A stretch of DNA of 64,000 nt from an uncultured Lachnospiraceae bacterium (GCA_910576535.1 CAJTKK010000016.1:28904-92903); one strand, 5' to 3'. Positions 53,857-63,140 are shown, numbered from the stretch's first letter. The notes: generated by a model not told the origin, from the letters alone. Translations and numbers: made by a program.

Positions 53857-54444
53857 ATGAAGAAAAGCAAAAAAGCAAAGAAAGATTATAGCGCGGTAAG
53901 GGTCATTGTCGTGGTCTGTGTCCTGGCGGCAATGGCGGTAGGATTTTATTACTATATTTCCCATATGGACAGAGGGGGAGGGGAAGATGAAGTGACGGTA
54001 ACGAAGTCGCAGCAGGCGCTGATGCGGAACCTGGCATCAAACTATCCGGCTTCCCCAAAAGAAGTAGTAAAATATTACTGTGAAATTACCCAGTGCTTTT
54101 ACAACGAATCCCATACGGAAGAAGAGGTAGAGGCGCTTGCCATGAAAATAAGGGAACTTTATGATGAGGAACTGGTGTCCGGCCAGGAAAAGGAAAAGTA
54201 CTTAGAAAGCATAAAGGTGGATATTCTTTCCATGGCAGGGAATGGGATGACGGTGTCCAGCTTTGGGCTGCCAAGCAGTACCGATGTGGAATATTTTTCC
54301 AGCAATGGGGATGAATGGGCCAAGATGTACTGTAACTTTAATATCAGGCAGGAAACAAAAATGTTAAATACAATTGAGCAGTTTCTTTTGAGAAAAGACG
54401 AAAACGGCCGGTGGAAGATTTACGGATGGCAGTTAGTGGATTAG
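53857..54444 (+). CDS. DUF6715-like membrane-anchored protein
   Basis: The product has 195 residues with a basic N-terminus, one membrane helix (residues about 14-34, VRVIVVVCVLAAMAVGFYYYI) and an extracytoplasmic domain. That domain begins with QQALMRNLASNYPASPKEVVKYYCEI and ends with LLRKDENGRWKIYGWQLVD, the pattern of the DUF6715 family of Lachnospiraceae. The function is unknown. It follows the RNase Z gene by four bases and precedes tsaD by 18. Confidence 0.72.
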   Translation: MKKSKKAKKDYSAVRVIVVVCVLAAMAVGFYYYISHMDRGGGEDEVTVTKSQQALMRNLASNYPASPKEVVKYYCEITQCFYNESHTEEEVEALAMKIRELYDEELVSGQEKEKYLESIKVDILSMAGNGMTVSSFGLPSSTDVEYFSSNGDEWAKMYCNFNIRQETKMLNTIEQFLLRKDENGRWKIYGWQLVD

Positions 54445-54462
54445 CGGGAAAAGGATAGGGAT

Positions 54463-55512
54463 ATGCTGGATTTGGATAAGGAAGAAGAGATACTGATATT
54501 GGCAATTGAAAGCTCCTGTGATGAAACGGCGGCTTCTGTTGTCAGGAATGGAAGGGAAGCCCTGTCTAATGTGATTTATTCGCAGATTGCGCTTCACACG
54601 GTATATGGAGGGGTAGTGCCGGAAATTGCATCCAGGAAACATATTGAGAAAATAAACCAGGTGATAGAGCAGGCGCTTGCGGAAGCGGGAAAAAAACTGG
54701 AAGAGATAACGGCAATTGCAGTTACCTGCGGCCCGGGCCTTGTGGGGGCGCTTCTAGTGGGCGTTTCGGCAGCCAAGGCGGTCAGCTTTGCATCGGGGCT
54801 GCCTTTGATTGGCGTGCATCACATAGAAGGCCATATCAGTGCGAATTATATTGAAAACAAAGATCTGGAGCCGCCTTTTCTATGTCTTGTGGTATCCGGC
54901 GGACATTCTCATTTAGTGCTGGTCAAGGATTATGGGGAATATGAAATAATCGGGCGCACCCGCGATGATGCGGCGGGCGAAGCCTTTGATAAAGTTGCCC
55001 GTGCCATTGGCTTAGGTTATCCGGGTGGACCTAAAATTGACAAAGTATCGAAGGAAGGGGATCCGGAGTCCGTTCATTTTCCAAGGGCAAAAGTGGCAGG
55101 GGCAGCATATGATTTCAGCTTCAGCGGCCTAAAGTCGGCGGTTCTAAATTATCTTAATTCCTGTGAGATGAAAGGGGAAAAAGTGAATACGGCCAATGTG
55201 GCGGCTTCTTTCCAGAAAGCGGTGATTGATGTATTGGTAGAGCATTCCATTCACGGGGCAAAACAATATGGGTGTGATAAGCTTGCAATTGCCGGGGGCG
55301 TAGCTTCTAATTCTGCGCTCAGGGCGGCTTTGGAAAGGGAATGTCAAAAGAACGGCATCCGTTTTTACCATCCTTCCCCTGCGTTGTGTACGGATAATGC
55401 GGCCATGATCGGGGCTGCAGGATATTTTGAATATAAAAGGGGCGTGCGGCATGGATTTGACCTGAACGCAGTCCCTAACTTAAGGCTGGGGGAACATATA
55501 GGGCAGGCGTGA
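54463..55512 (+). CDS. tsaD: tRNA N6-threonylcarbamoyladenosine transferase TsaD
   Basis: TsaD transfers the threonylcarbamoyl group to A37. It has the ASKHA fold: IESSCDETAASVV at the N-terminus, the metal-binding HHIEGH near residue 121, VSGGHSHLVLV, the GRTRDDAAGEAFDKVAR loop, and AGGVASNSALR with DNAAMIGAAG near the C-terminus. The product has 349 residues. It completes the tsaE/tsaB/tsaD set within 5 kb; only the carbamoyl-AMP synthase TsaC/Sua5 is not seen in the window. Confidence 0.96.
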   Translation: MLDLDKEEEILILAIESSCDETAASVVRNGREALSNVIYSQIALHTVYGGVVPEIASRKHIEKINQVIEQALAEAGKKLEEITAIAVTCGPGLVGALLVGVSAAKAVSFASGLPLIGVHHIEGHISANYIENKDLEPPFLCLVVSGGHSHLVLVKDYGEYEIIGRTRDDAAGEAFDKVARAIGLGYPGGPKIDKVSKEGDPESVHFPRAKVAGAAYDFSFSGLKSAVLNYLNSCEMKGEKVNTANVAASFQKAVIDVLVEHSIHGAKQYGCDKLAIAGGVASNSALRAALERECQKNGIRFYHPSPALCTDNAAMIGAAGYFEYKRGVRHGFDLNAVPNLRLGEHIGQA

Positions 55513-55585
55513 GGGACAGCGCTGCCAGGTTCTGCCTGGAAGGTCTGGAACGGATGGGGCGTTTGGGAAGAAAGGGAGGCTGGAA

Positions 55586-56287
55586 ATGAGAAAGGACTGT
55601 GCGGCAGTTGTCCTGGCGGCAGGGCAGGGGAAGCGGATGCAGAGCCAGGTTCCTAAGCAATATCTTATGCTGGAGGGGAAACCGGTCATTTACTATGCGT
55701 TAAAAGTTTTTCAGGAAAGCTTTATTAACCGGGTGGTATTAGTAACGGTTCCGGAGGATATTGATTATTGCCGGAAGCAAATTGTGGAAAAATACGGGTT
55801 TGATAAAGTAACGGATATTGTGGCCGGCGGAAAAGAAAGATATCATTCCGTCCACGAAGGACTGAAAGCGGTAAGGGCTGATTATGTTTTCATTCATGAC
55901 GGGGCGCGGCCTTTTGTAACGGAGGAAATCCTGGAGAGGGCTTATGAGTGTGTTGCCCGGTATGATGCCTGTGCCGTAGGGATGCCGGTAAAGGATACGG
56001 TTAAAATAGCGGATATTGACGGCTTTGCCGTATCTACGCCAAGCCGTGACAGGGTCTGGGCCATACAGACCCCGCAAGTGTTTGCCTATGACCTTATTTT
56101 TCAGGCTTATACGGCATTGATAGAAAAAGAACAGGAGCTTCTTGGGCAGTCCGTTAAAATTACGGATGACGCGATGGCAGTGGAGACATTGACGGACCGG
56201 AGGGTAAAACTGGTAGAAGGAAGCTATGAGAATATAAAAATAACAACCCCCGAAGATTTGCAGATTGCCAAGGCTTTGCTATGCTGA
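55586..56287 (+). CDS. ispD: 2-C-methyl-D-erythritol 4-phosphate cytidylyltransferase
   Basis: The enzyme couples CTP to MEP in the non-mevalonate isoprenoid pathway. The CTP-binding N-terminus is VVLAAGQGKRMQSQVPKQYLML. It is followed by VAGGKERYHSVHEGL, FIHDGARPFVT, MPVKDTVK, AIQTPQVF and the C-terminal TDDAMAVE and GSYENIKITTPEDL. The product is 233 residues. GGGAGG precedes the ATG. The fused or adjacent ispF is absent here. Confidence 0.95.
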   Translation: MRKDCAAVVLAAGQGKRMQSQVPKQYLMLEGKPVIYYALKVFQESFINRVVLVTVPEDIDYCRKQIVEKYGFDKVTDIVAGGKERYHSVHEGLKAVRADYVFIHDGARPFVTEEILERAYECVARYDACAVGMPVKDTVKIADIDGFAVSTPSRDRVWAIQTPQVFAYDLIFQAYTALIEKEQELLGQSVKITDDAMAVETLTDRRVKLVEGSYENIKITTPEDLQIAKALLC

Positions 56288-56340
56288 TTTCCCGGGGGCG
56301 GCAACGATGGATAGAGGAAAAGGAAGCTTGAGGGATTGTG

Positions 56341-56838
56341 ATGTTTTGGAGACAATTATATCCGAAAAAAGTGATTGCATCAGTTTATGGGCTGGACTGG
56401 GAAAAACTGTCGCAACGTTACAGAGGCGTCATATTTGACATAGACAATACGTTGGTTCCCCAGGATGCGCCGGCAGACGGCAAGGCTGTCCGTCTTTTTC
56501 AGGAAATCCATGGGCGGCAGATGAAAACGATGGTAGTGTCCAATAATAAAAAACCGCGGGTGAAAGCTTTTGCGGACAAAGTGGGAACAGGATATATTTA
56601 CAAAGCAGGAAAGCCGGGAAAAAGCGGTTATGAAGCGGCGATGAAAAGGATGGGGACATCCCGGGAAGATACTTTGTTTATCGGGGATCAGATTTTTTCC
56701 GATATATGGGGCGCCAACCGGGTAGGCATGGACACGGCGCTGACAGAACCTATTGACCGGACTACGGACGAAATACAAGTGACAGTGAAGCGGTGGTTTG
56801 AGAAGCCGTTCCGCAGGGAGCCAGGAAGCGTTAGGTGA
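56341..56838 (+). CDS. YqeG-family HAD phosphatase
   Basis: A HAD-superfamily (class IIIA) protein of about 165 residues. The nucleophile motif FDIDNTLVPQDAP lies near residue 31, motif II VVSNNKK near residue 67, and the acidic motif GDQIFSDIWGANRVGMDT near residue 117. YqeG homologues are thought to act in phosphatidylglycerophosphate or related small-molecule dephosphorylation. I start at the ATG at 56341, with GAGGG six bases upstream; the GTG three bases before is too near. Confidence 0.9.
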   Translation: MFWRQLYPKKVIASVYGLDWEKLSQRYRGVIFDIDNTLVPQDAPADGKAVRLFQEIHGRQMKTMVVSNNKKPRVKAFADKVGTGYIYKAGKPGKSGYEAAMKRMGTSREDTLFIGDQIFSDIWGANRVGMDTALTEPIDRTTDEIQVTVKRWFEKPFRREPGSVR

Positions 56839-56892
56839 TATAGGATAATATAAATATAAAATAATATAGATAATAATATAGATATAGAAAAG

Positions 56893-56930
56893 AAAGATAT
56901 TTTCCTAAAAATTAGGGGAATGTCTTTTTT
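56893..56930 (+). terminator. terminator of the t6A/ispD gene run
   Basis: A 15-bp stem with G-T pairs (AAAGATATTTTCCTA with TAGGGGAATGTCTTT) has a 6-base loop and ends in six T. Confidence 0.8.
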
Positions 56931-57068
56931 GTTATTGAAAGCGGAACGCCGAAAGGCCTTTTGGCAGATTGCACAAAAGAATTTGCGGAAAAGCTTTTTG
57001 TGTAATAAATTTCACAAAATGTAATTTTTTTTTAAAAAATAATAAACTTTCTAAAAACTTTATAAATA

Positions 57069-57096
57069 TTTACAAAAATCAGACGGATGCTATAAT
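57069..57096 (+). promoter_or_regulatory. promoter of the PTS-hydrolase operon
   Basis: TTTACA and a consensus TATAAT are separated by 16 bases, about 85 bases before the EIICB start. The leader holds no gene. Confidence 0.65.
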
Positions 57097-57181
57097 AGGC
57101 GTACCAGTTAATCGTAGTGCGCACATGATGAAATTGGAAATTGGAAAATTCCAGAAACTCAAAAGGTATAGGAGGGTAACA

Positions 57182-58759
57182 ATGAAAACATTTATTCAAA
57201 AACTGGGCAAGTCATTAATGGGACCTTTGTCAATTATTGTCGCAGCCGGTTTATTATTGGGGCTGGCATCCACGCTGCAAAACCCGAATGTCTTTGGAAA
57301 TGCGCTGGCGAATGTAGAGCTGGTAAATAATTTTGTCAGTCTGATTAATTCTTTGGCAGGCGGATTGTTTGGTTTGCTGCCGATCCTGTTCTGTATGTCC
57401 GTAGCGCAGGGTATGTCAAAAGAAGATAAGGAAATTGCAACGTTTGCATCCATTATCGGTTTTGTGTTATTTCACACAACGATCCGTTTCCTGCTGCAGT
57501 TAAAAGGGATTACAGCAGAAACCGTAAGCGTAGATTATTTAGTATCCCAGGGGGCAAGCGTGCTGGAAGCAACACAGAAGAATGCCGCTTATGATACAGT
57601 AATGGGTATTTTTACATATCGTATGAGCATCTTTGGAGGTATTATTGTCGGCCTTTGGAGCGCAATGATCCATAACAGATTCCATACCACGCAGTTGCCG
57701 ACTGCATTCAGTTTCTTCAGCGGCAAGCGTTTTGTGCCGATTATGATGGTTGTAACCATTCCTTTTTTGGGAGTTGCAATGTTCCTGATTTGGCCGCTGT
57801 TCAATATGGTAATTAATGGATTCGGCGATTTGCTTTCACAAGCCGGTGCATTTGGAACCTTTATTTACGGATTTTTGGAGAGGCTGCTGATTCCTACTGG
57901 TCTGCATCATATTTTAAATCAGCTTATCCGGTTTACACCGATTGGCGGAGCTGCTATGATTGATGGGGAGCAGATATCAGGCGCCCTGAATATCTTTAAT
58001 GCATTGCTTATGGATCCGAACCCGGACATGGATGTTATGCGCCAGGCTACCCGTTTCCTGACTCAGGGTACACACCCGTTTATGGTATTTGGTTTGCCGG
58101 CAGCATGTTATGCAATGTACCAGACAGCGCTTCCTAAAAATAAGAAAAAAGTAAAAGGTGTTCTTCTGGCAGCAGGCTTAACCAGCTTCTTTACAGGGAT
58201 CACGGAGCCGATTGAATTTTCCTTCTTTTTCATTTCGCCCTTATTGTGGCTGTTCCATGCATGTATGGCAGGTTTATCCTTCTTAATTAATACTTTGCTG
58301 GAAGTTTGCATCGGTAATGCCGGCGGCGGATTGATCGACTTAGTAATTTTCGGTGTCCTGCGGGGGACTCAGACAAAATGGATTCTCAATGTAGTGATCG
58401 GCCTGATTTACGCTGTGATTTACTATCTGGTATTCAAATGGGCAATTGTGAAATTTAATATCAAGACGCCCGGCAGGGAAGATGAAGCCGATGAAGTAAG
58501 CTATGAGGAAGAAGTAACGGAACTTGGAAAGAGCATTATGGAAGCTTTGGGCGGAAAAGCGAATATTGAGGAAATTGATAACTGTATTTCCAGATTAAGG
58601 CTTGTTTTAAAAGATACTTCCGTAATCAACGAGAACGGGCTGAAAAAGACAGGTTCCTTAGGAATTATTAAAATTAATGAAAAGAATCTCCAGGTTGTTT
58701 ATGGGGCGAAAGTCGAAAAAGCAGCGGCTGAATTAAAACGTGCGGTAAAATCGAATTAA
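57182..58759 (+). CDS. PTS sugar transporter EIICB, glucose family
   Basis: The product has 525 residues. The EIIC part has about ten membrane helices, with LLPILFCMSVAQGMSKEDKE, GLWSAMIHNRFHTTQLPTAFSFFSGKRFVP and GITEPIEFSFFFISPLL, the last being the conserved substrate motif. The C-terminal EIIB domain has the phosphorylated Cys in IDNCISRLRL near residue 470. It imports and phosphorylates a sugar of the glucose/GlcNAc/maltose group; the specificity is not clear. I start at the ATG at 57182, with TAGGAGG upstream. No EIIA domain is attached, but a separate EIIA gene closes the operon. Confidence 0.93.
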   Translation: MKTFIQKLGKSLMGPLSIIVAAGLLLGLASTLQNPNVFGNALANVELVNNFVSLINSLAGGLFGLLPILFCMSVAQGMSKEDKEIATFASIIGFVLFHTTIRFLLQLKGITAETVSVDYLVSQGASVLEATQKNAAYDTVMGIFTYRMSIFGGIIVGLWSAMIHNRFHTTQLPTAFSFFSGKRFVPIMMVVTIPFLGVAMFLIWPLFNMVINGFGDLLSQAGAFGTFIYGFLERLLIPTGLHHILNQLIRFTPIGGAAMIDGEQISGALNIFNALLMDPNPDMDVMRQATRFLTQGTHPFMVFGLPAACYAMYQTALPKNKKKVKGVLLAAGLTSFFTGITEPIEFSFFFISPLLWLFHACMAGLSFLINTLLEVCIGNAGGGLIDLVIFGVLRGTQTKWILNVVIGLIYAVIYYLVFKWAIVKFNIKTPGREDEADEVSYEEEVTELGKSIMEALGGKANIEEIDNCISRLRLVLKDTSVINENGLKKTGSLGIIKINEKNLQVVYGAKVEKAAAELKRAVKSN

Positions 58760-58777
58760 AGTATTGGGGGAAAAGAT

Positions 58778-60046
58778 ATGCAGACAAAAGTAAATAGGAT
58801 TCAAAATGACATTGAAACTTTGGCCAAATTTACTTCCACTCCAGGAAATGGGGTAACCCGGTCTTCTTATTCAAAAGAAGACCGGATGGCAAAAGAATAT
58901 TTTATGGAAGAAATGAAAAAGCTGAATCTTGCTATTTATGAAGATAGCTTTGGCACCTTGTTTGGTCGCAAAGAAGGGACTTTGAAGGATGCCCCGGCGG
59001 TAATGTTCGGTTCCCATTATGACTCGGTGGTAAATGCCGGAGCTTTTGACGGCGTTGCGGGAACCGTATCTGCTTTGGAAGTAATGAGGGTACTTACAGA
59101 AAACGGTTTTGTCAATGACTATCCCTTAGAGCTGATTGTCATGAATGCTGAAGAGGGGGAGACTTTCGGGCCGAGCACAGGCGTTACGAACTCAAGGGCG
59201 ATGATGGGGACGATCACCCAATATGAGCTGGATACGGTAAAAAACCGCTTTGGGCAGACAAAAGCCGAAGCGATGAGGGAATATGGATTAAAACCGGATT
59301 TGGAAGAGGCGGCCAGAGACCCTAAAACAATTAAGAATTTTATTGAAATGCATGTGGAACAAGGCCCTGTCCTGGACAGGGAAAAGATTGAGATTGGCCT
59401 GATTCAGTATCTGGCAGGAATCGGGAGATACACGATCCGCTTTTATGGCGCGACGGCAGATTCTACCGCGCCTATGGATACAAGGAAGGATGCTTTGGTA
59501 GCTGCTGCGAACTTTATTGCCCAGTTTGATGAAAAAATCAAAGAACTGGGGCCGGATGTTACCGGGATGGTAGGAAAACTGGACATTACCCCTAATTCCA
59601 ATCAGTTTGTTCCTGAGTATGTAGAAGGAAAAATTGAAATCAGGACATTCAGCAAGGAAATTGTGGAAAAGGTTAATTTCAAAGAATTGATCGAAGGTAT
59701 GCTGGAAAAAGCAGGGGAAAAGTTTGCAATCCGCACAGAATTGCAGGAGATCCGGAGAATTAACTATCCCAACCCTACAGGCCCTAGTATCATGAATGGG
59801 GATAATGTGAAAAAAATGCAGCAAATCTGTGATGAGCTGGGATACAGCCATGTGGTAATCAACAATGGCACTGGCCATGATTCGATGATTATGACGGATT
59901 TCGTGGATACCAATATGATTTACGTTCCAAGCAGAAACGGGGGAGTGTCGCACTGCCCGGAAGAATGGACGGACTATGAAAGTGTTAAAAAAGGAGCGGA
60001 TGTATTGCTTCACTTGGTGATGGAATTAAGTAAAAAAGATGAATGA
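58778..60046 (+). CDS. M20-family amidohydrolase (N-carbamoyl amino acid hydrolase/allantoate amidohydrolase-like)
   Basis: The product has 422 residues with the hydantoinase/carbamoylase family order: FGSHYDSVVNAGAFDGVAG (metal ligands His and Asp), MNAEEGETFG (Glu pair), FIEMHVEQGPVL (His), and GTGHDSMIM near the C-terminus (His). The dimerisation segment reads GATADSTAPMD where most family members have an HAGTTPM-type motif. The usual substrate-contacting His is thus replaced by Asp, pointing to an unusual substrate. The gene lies 18 bases after the PTS permease gene, so it probably acts on the imported compound. Confidence 0.87.
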   Translation: MQTKVNRIQNDIETLAKFTSTPGNGVTRSSYSKEDRMAKEYFMEEMKKLNLAIYEDSFGTLFGRKEGTLKDAPAVMFGSHYDSVVNAGAFDGVAGTVSALEVMRVLTENGFVNDYPLELIVMNAEEGETFGPSTGVTNSRAMMGTITQYELDTVKNRFGQTKAEAMREYGLKPDLEEAARDPKTIKNFIEMHVEQGPVLDREKIEIGLIQYLAGIGRYTIRFYGATADSTAPMDTRKDALVAAANFIAQFDEKIKELGPDVTGMVGKLDITPNSNQFVPEYVEGKIEIRTFSKEIVEKVNFKELIEGMLEKAGEKFAIRTELQEIRRINYPNPTGPSIMNGDNVKKMQQICDELGYSHVVINNGTGHDSMIMTDFVDTNMIYVPSRNGGVSHCPEEWTDYESVKKGADVLLHLVMELSKKDE

Positions 60047-60070
60047 GCTTTTCCGGTGAAAGGAGTTTAA

Positions 60071-61489
60071 ATGAAAACATTAGAGAATGTTGTCTATAAA
60101 CAAATATCGGAGCCAAAAGAAGACTGCAGCGGCATTCCAGTGCTTTTAAGCGATGAAACCATGAAGGAGCGTTATGAAAAGGCCTTGGCGCGGATGAAGG
60201 AAGAAAAAATAGACACGCTTGTCATTTATGCCGATTTAGAGCATGGCAGCAATTTTGAGTACCTGACAGGTTTTCTTCCCCGTTTTGAAGAAGCCCTGCT
60301 CATCCTTCATGCCAGCGGGAAAAATTTTATGGTGATGGGAAATGAAAATCTCAATAAAGTGTCCCATGCAAGATTGAAAGCGGTTCCGGTACATGCTCCT
60401 TACTTTTCGCTTCCTAACCAGCCGATGGAATGCGATAAGAGCTTTTTGGATATTTTAAAGGAGGCTGAAATAGGCGGCGGTTCGCGGATAGGGATCGTAG
60501 GATGGAAGAATTTCACCGGCAGCCAGGAAGATAATCTTCATTTGTTTGATGCTCCGGCTTATATTGTAGAGAGGATCCAAATGCTTGCAGGAGATTCAGG
60601 GGAAGTTTTTAATGCTACTTATCTGTTTATAGGCAGTAAAGGCATACGCTGCCGTAATAACGTGAACGAGCTGGAGCATTATGAGTTTGGGGCAGCCCTT
60701 GCTTCGGACTGTATGTTAAAAGCGATGAACCGCTTGGAAGCGGGAGTAAGCGAGATGGAGCTGGGCGGCATATTAAATGCCGGCGGACAGAAAAACAGCG
60801 TTGTGACGATCGCTGCTTCAGGAAAGCGGTTTGGCAAAGCAAATTTATATCCTACCGGCAATACTGTGAAAATTGGAGATCCTATCAGCCTGACTATCGG
60901 GTATAAGGGAGGGCTTTCTTCAAGAGCCGGGTATGCGGCAGAGCAGTCTTTGCAGTTGCCGGTAGAGATCCGTGATTACGTAGACGTTGTTGTAAAACCT
61001 TATTTTGGGGCATATGCTGCATGGCTGGAACAAATTCATTGCGGTATGAAAGGAAATGATTTATATCAATTGGTGGAACATGTCCTGCCCAAAGCAGAGT
61101 TTCATTGGTCGTTATGCCCAGGGCATTTGACCGCGGATGAAGAATGGATGTCTTCCCCTGTTTATGATGGAAGCGAGGAAATTTTAGAGAGCGGAATGCT
61201 TTTCCAGATTGATATCATTCCCTCTTTAAATGGCTATGGGGGAACTAGCGCGGAGAGTACAGTCGCTTTGGCGGATGCTGCGTTAAGGGCGGAAATCCAG
61301 GAAAAAGCCCCTCTTTTGTGGGAGCGGATAAAAGCCAGGAGAAATTATATAGAATCAGAGCTTAATATCCGCCTGCATCCGGACGTTCTTCCGATGTGTT
61401 CCACGGTTGCTTATCTGCGCCCGCTGCTGTTAAATAAAAAAATGGCGATGGCCATTAACCCGGATTTGTGTAAGACGGAAGGAGAATGA
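60071..61489 (+). CDS. M24-family (creatinase/aminopeptidase P fold) protein, metal site degenerate
   Basis: The product has 472 residues. The N-terminal part resembles the creatinase-N domain (MKEEKIDTLVIYADLEHGSNFEYLTGFLPRFEEALLIL). The C-terminal pita-bread-like part has NELEHYEFGAALASDCMLKAMNRLEAGVSEMELGGIL, then a region where two metal-binding aspartates are normally found but here reads SLTIGYKGGLSSRAG. A late glutamate remains in GTSAESTVAL, and a His lies in CPGHL. It therefore may not bind two metals, like creatinase itself. It lies in one operon with the PTS and M20 genes. A creatinase-like C-N hydrolase, or a specialised dipeptidase, is possible. Confidence 0.78.
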   Translation: MKTLENVVYKQISEPKEDCSGIPVLLSDETMKERYEKALARMKEEKIDTLVIYADLEHGSNFEYLTGFLPRFEEALLILHASGKNFMVMGNENLNKVSHARLKAVPVHAPYFSLPNQPMECDKSFLDILKEAEIGGGSRIGIVGWKNFTGSQEDNLHLFDAPAYIVERIQMLAGDSGEVFNATYLFIGSKGIRCRNNVNELEHYEFGAALASDCMLKAMNRLEAGVSEMELGGILNAGGQKNSVVTIAASGKRFGKANLYPTGNTVKIGDPISLTIGYKGGLSSRAGYAAEQSLQLPVEIRDYVDVVVKPYFGAYAAWLEQIHCGMKGNDLYQLVEHVLPKAEFHWSLCPGHLTADEEWMSSPVYDGSEEILESGMLFQIDIIPSLNGYGGTSAESTVALADAALRAEIQEKAPLLWERIKARRNYIESELNIRLHPDVLPMCSTVAYLRPLLLNKKMAMAINPDLCKTEGE

Positions 61490-61491
61490 GA

Positions 61492-61980
61492 ATGTTTCAA
61501 TTTTTCAAAAAATTAGCGGGAAATGAAAACAGCCAGATCATAGCGCCGGCTGATGGAACGATGTTTGCAATTGAAGATGTGAAAGATGATGTATTTTCCC
61601 AAAAGATCCTGGGGGATGGCGTAGCTTTCCGTTATGAAGGAGATTCTGTTACAGTATGCGCCCCTGCGGACGGAACGTTATCGGTCATGTTTCCGACTGG
61701 CCATGCGTTTGGGATTACCATGGAAAATGGCGTTGAACTTTTGGTTCATATTGGCATTGATACGGTAGCTGCGAAGGGAGACGGTTTCCAGGCGCTGGGG
61801 AAAGCGCAGGGCGACCGGGTGGCAGCGGGGGAACCCGTGGTTCAGGCTGACTTAAAAAAACTCCGTGAAAAATTTGATATGTCTACCATGCTGATTATAT
61901 CCAACAGCAACGGAAAAAAGGCCCGCTTTGCGGAGCCTGGAGAAGTGAAAAAAGGCCAGTCGGTCTGTACGCTGTCATAA
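61492..61980 (+). CDS. PTS EIIA, glucose family
   Basis: A soluble phosphocarrier of 162 residues. The glucose-type EIIA signature contains GHAFGITMENGVELLVHIGIDTV with the phosphorylated His in HIGIDT; the second active-site His is in TGHAFG. It ends IISNSNGKKARFAEPGEVKKGQSVCTLS. The ATG at 61492 has AAGGAG eight bases before it; the ATG at 61486 overlaps the previous stop and is too close to that site. It transfers phosphate from HPr to the EIICB encoded at the start of the operon. Confidence 0.94.
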   Translation: MFQFFKKLAGNENSQIIAPADGTMFAIEDVKDDVFSQKILGDGVAFRYEGDSVTVCAPADGTLSVMFPTGHAFGITMENGVELLVHIGIDTVAAKGDGFQALGKAQGDRVAAGEPVVQADLKKLREKFDMSTMLIISNSNGKKARFAEPGEVKKGQSVCTLS

Positions 61981-62100
61981 AGAAAAACTGGCAGGGCTGG
62001 CTTTGCGCTTAGAATAACCGATTCTTTTGGTCTTTTTCCAGGCGGTCTGTTTCTTCTATAAAAATATATATCATGAATAAAGGGAGCCCGGAAAGGAAAG

Positions 62101-62142
62101 CTGCCGCCCAGTTAAATATCATTAGCTGGGCGGCAGTCTTTT
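62101..62142 (+). terminator. terminator of the PTS-hydrolase operon
   Basis: Perfect 11-bp GC-rich arms (62101-62111 with 62126-62136) with a 14-base loop end in CTTTT. The remainder of 61981-62314 shows no gene. Confidence 0.85.
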
Positions 62143-62314
62143 GCATATAGGAGGAAGGCGCCAAAAAGCCTGGGCGGCAATGTTATCCTATATAGGAAAT
62201 GCTTCAGGATCCGTGTGTGATAAAAATAAAGACGTATGGCAGCTTGCGCGGAATGGAAGCTGTGCTGCCGGGGGTTTTTAATACGGGAATCTATGGACGT
62301 ATTTCAAAAATATA

Positions 62315-63079
62315 TTATTCTTTATGGTCTATATAATTGATATAGGCATCATAAAGCAAATGAAGAACCAGATGGAGCGTGAGGTAAGAAGAACGGTTAA
62401 TGTTCATATCCAGATCAACATGGGTACTCTGGAAATATAAGTTATACTTTGAAAGGGAAGACAATTCATTGTTGTTAAAACTGGTAATAGACACAATAGG
62501 GATATCCAGGACGCTTAAATTAATCAGGATATCTCTATACTTATCTATTTTCCCGGACCAGGATGCGATAAAAAGCAGATCCTGGGTACTCATGTATTTC
62601 TTTAATATTTTCAGCTCTGTGGATGAGGGGACGATAATAATTTTTTTGTTGACATTAAAAAAGCATCTGGCCGCTTCCTGCAGCATTAAGCTCTGTCCTT
62701 GTCCAGTGCCATAGGCATAAACGGTATTTGCGGTATCAAGCATCTGGCAGATTTCCAGTATATGCTTGTTTTGCTGAAAGAATTTGATCGTCTGGGAAAT
62801 ATCCTGATTCAGTATTTCTGTCATATTGATGTTTTCCGGGCTGTTTTTTTTCTCATCATCTTTCAGGAAATACTTGAACTCGCTATATCCGCTAAAGTTG
62901 AGCTTTTGCGCCATCCTTAAAATAGTGGCGGTAGAAACATTGCATCTTTTTGCCAGTTCCGCAATACTGAGTGAAATACAGACATGCAAGTTATTTTGTA
63001 TATAAGTTAAAATATATATATCGACAGTATTTAGTTTTGAATAGTTTTCATTAATAACTACGTCTAATTTATATCCCAT
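62315..63079 (-). CDS. MurR/RpiR-family transcriptional regulator
   Basis: The product has about 254 residues. The N-terminal HTH is of the RpiR type (LSIAELAKRCNVSTATILRMAQKLNFSGYSEFKYFL). The C-terminal SIS-like sugar-phosphate binding domain follows (YAYGTGQGQSLMLQEAARCFF, IIIVPSSTELKIL, LLFIASWSGKIDKYRDIL). I use the ATG at 63079, with GAGGT eight bases upstream. It lies convergent to the PTS operon, 330 bases away, and is the likely regulator. Its effector would be a phosphorylated sugar made by that operon. Confidence 0.92.
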   Translation of the reverse strand: MGYKLDVVINENYSKLNTVDIYILTYIQNNLHVCISLSIAELAKRCNVSTATILRMAQKLNFSGYSEFKYFLKDDEKKNSPENINMTEILNQDISQTIKFFQQNKHILEICQMLDTANTVYAYGTGQGQSLMLQEAARCFFNVNKKIIIVPSSTELKILKKYMSTQDLLFIASWSGKIDKYRDILINLSVLDIPIVSITSFNNNELSSLSKYNLYFQSTHVDLDMNINRSSYLTLHLVLHLLYDAYINYIDHKE

Positions 63080-63140
63080 GGGCAATTACCTCGTTATTGT
63101 TTATTTTACCACAAAAGTAAAATATTAAGAACCTTTTTAT

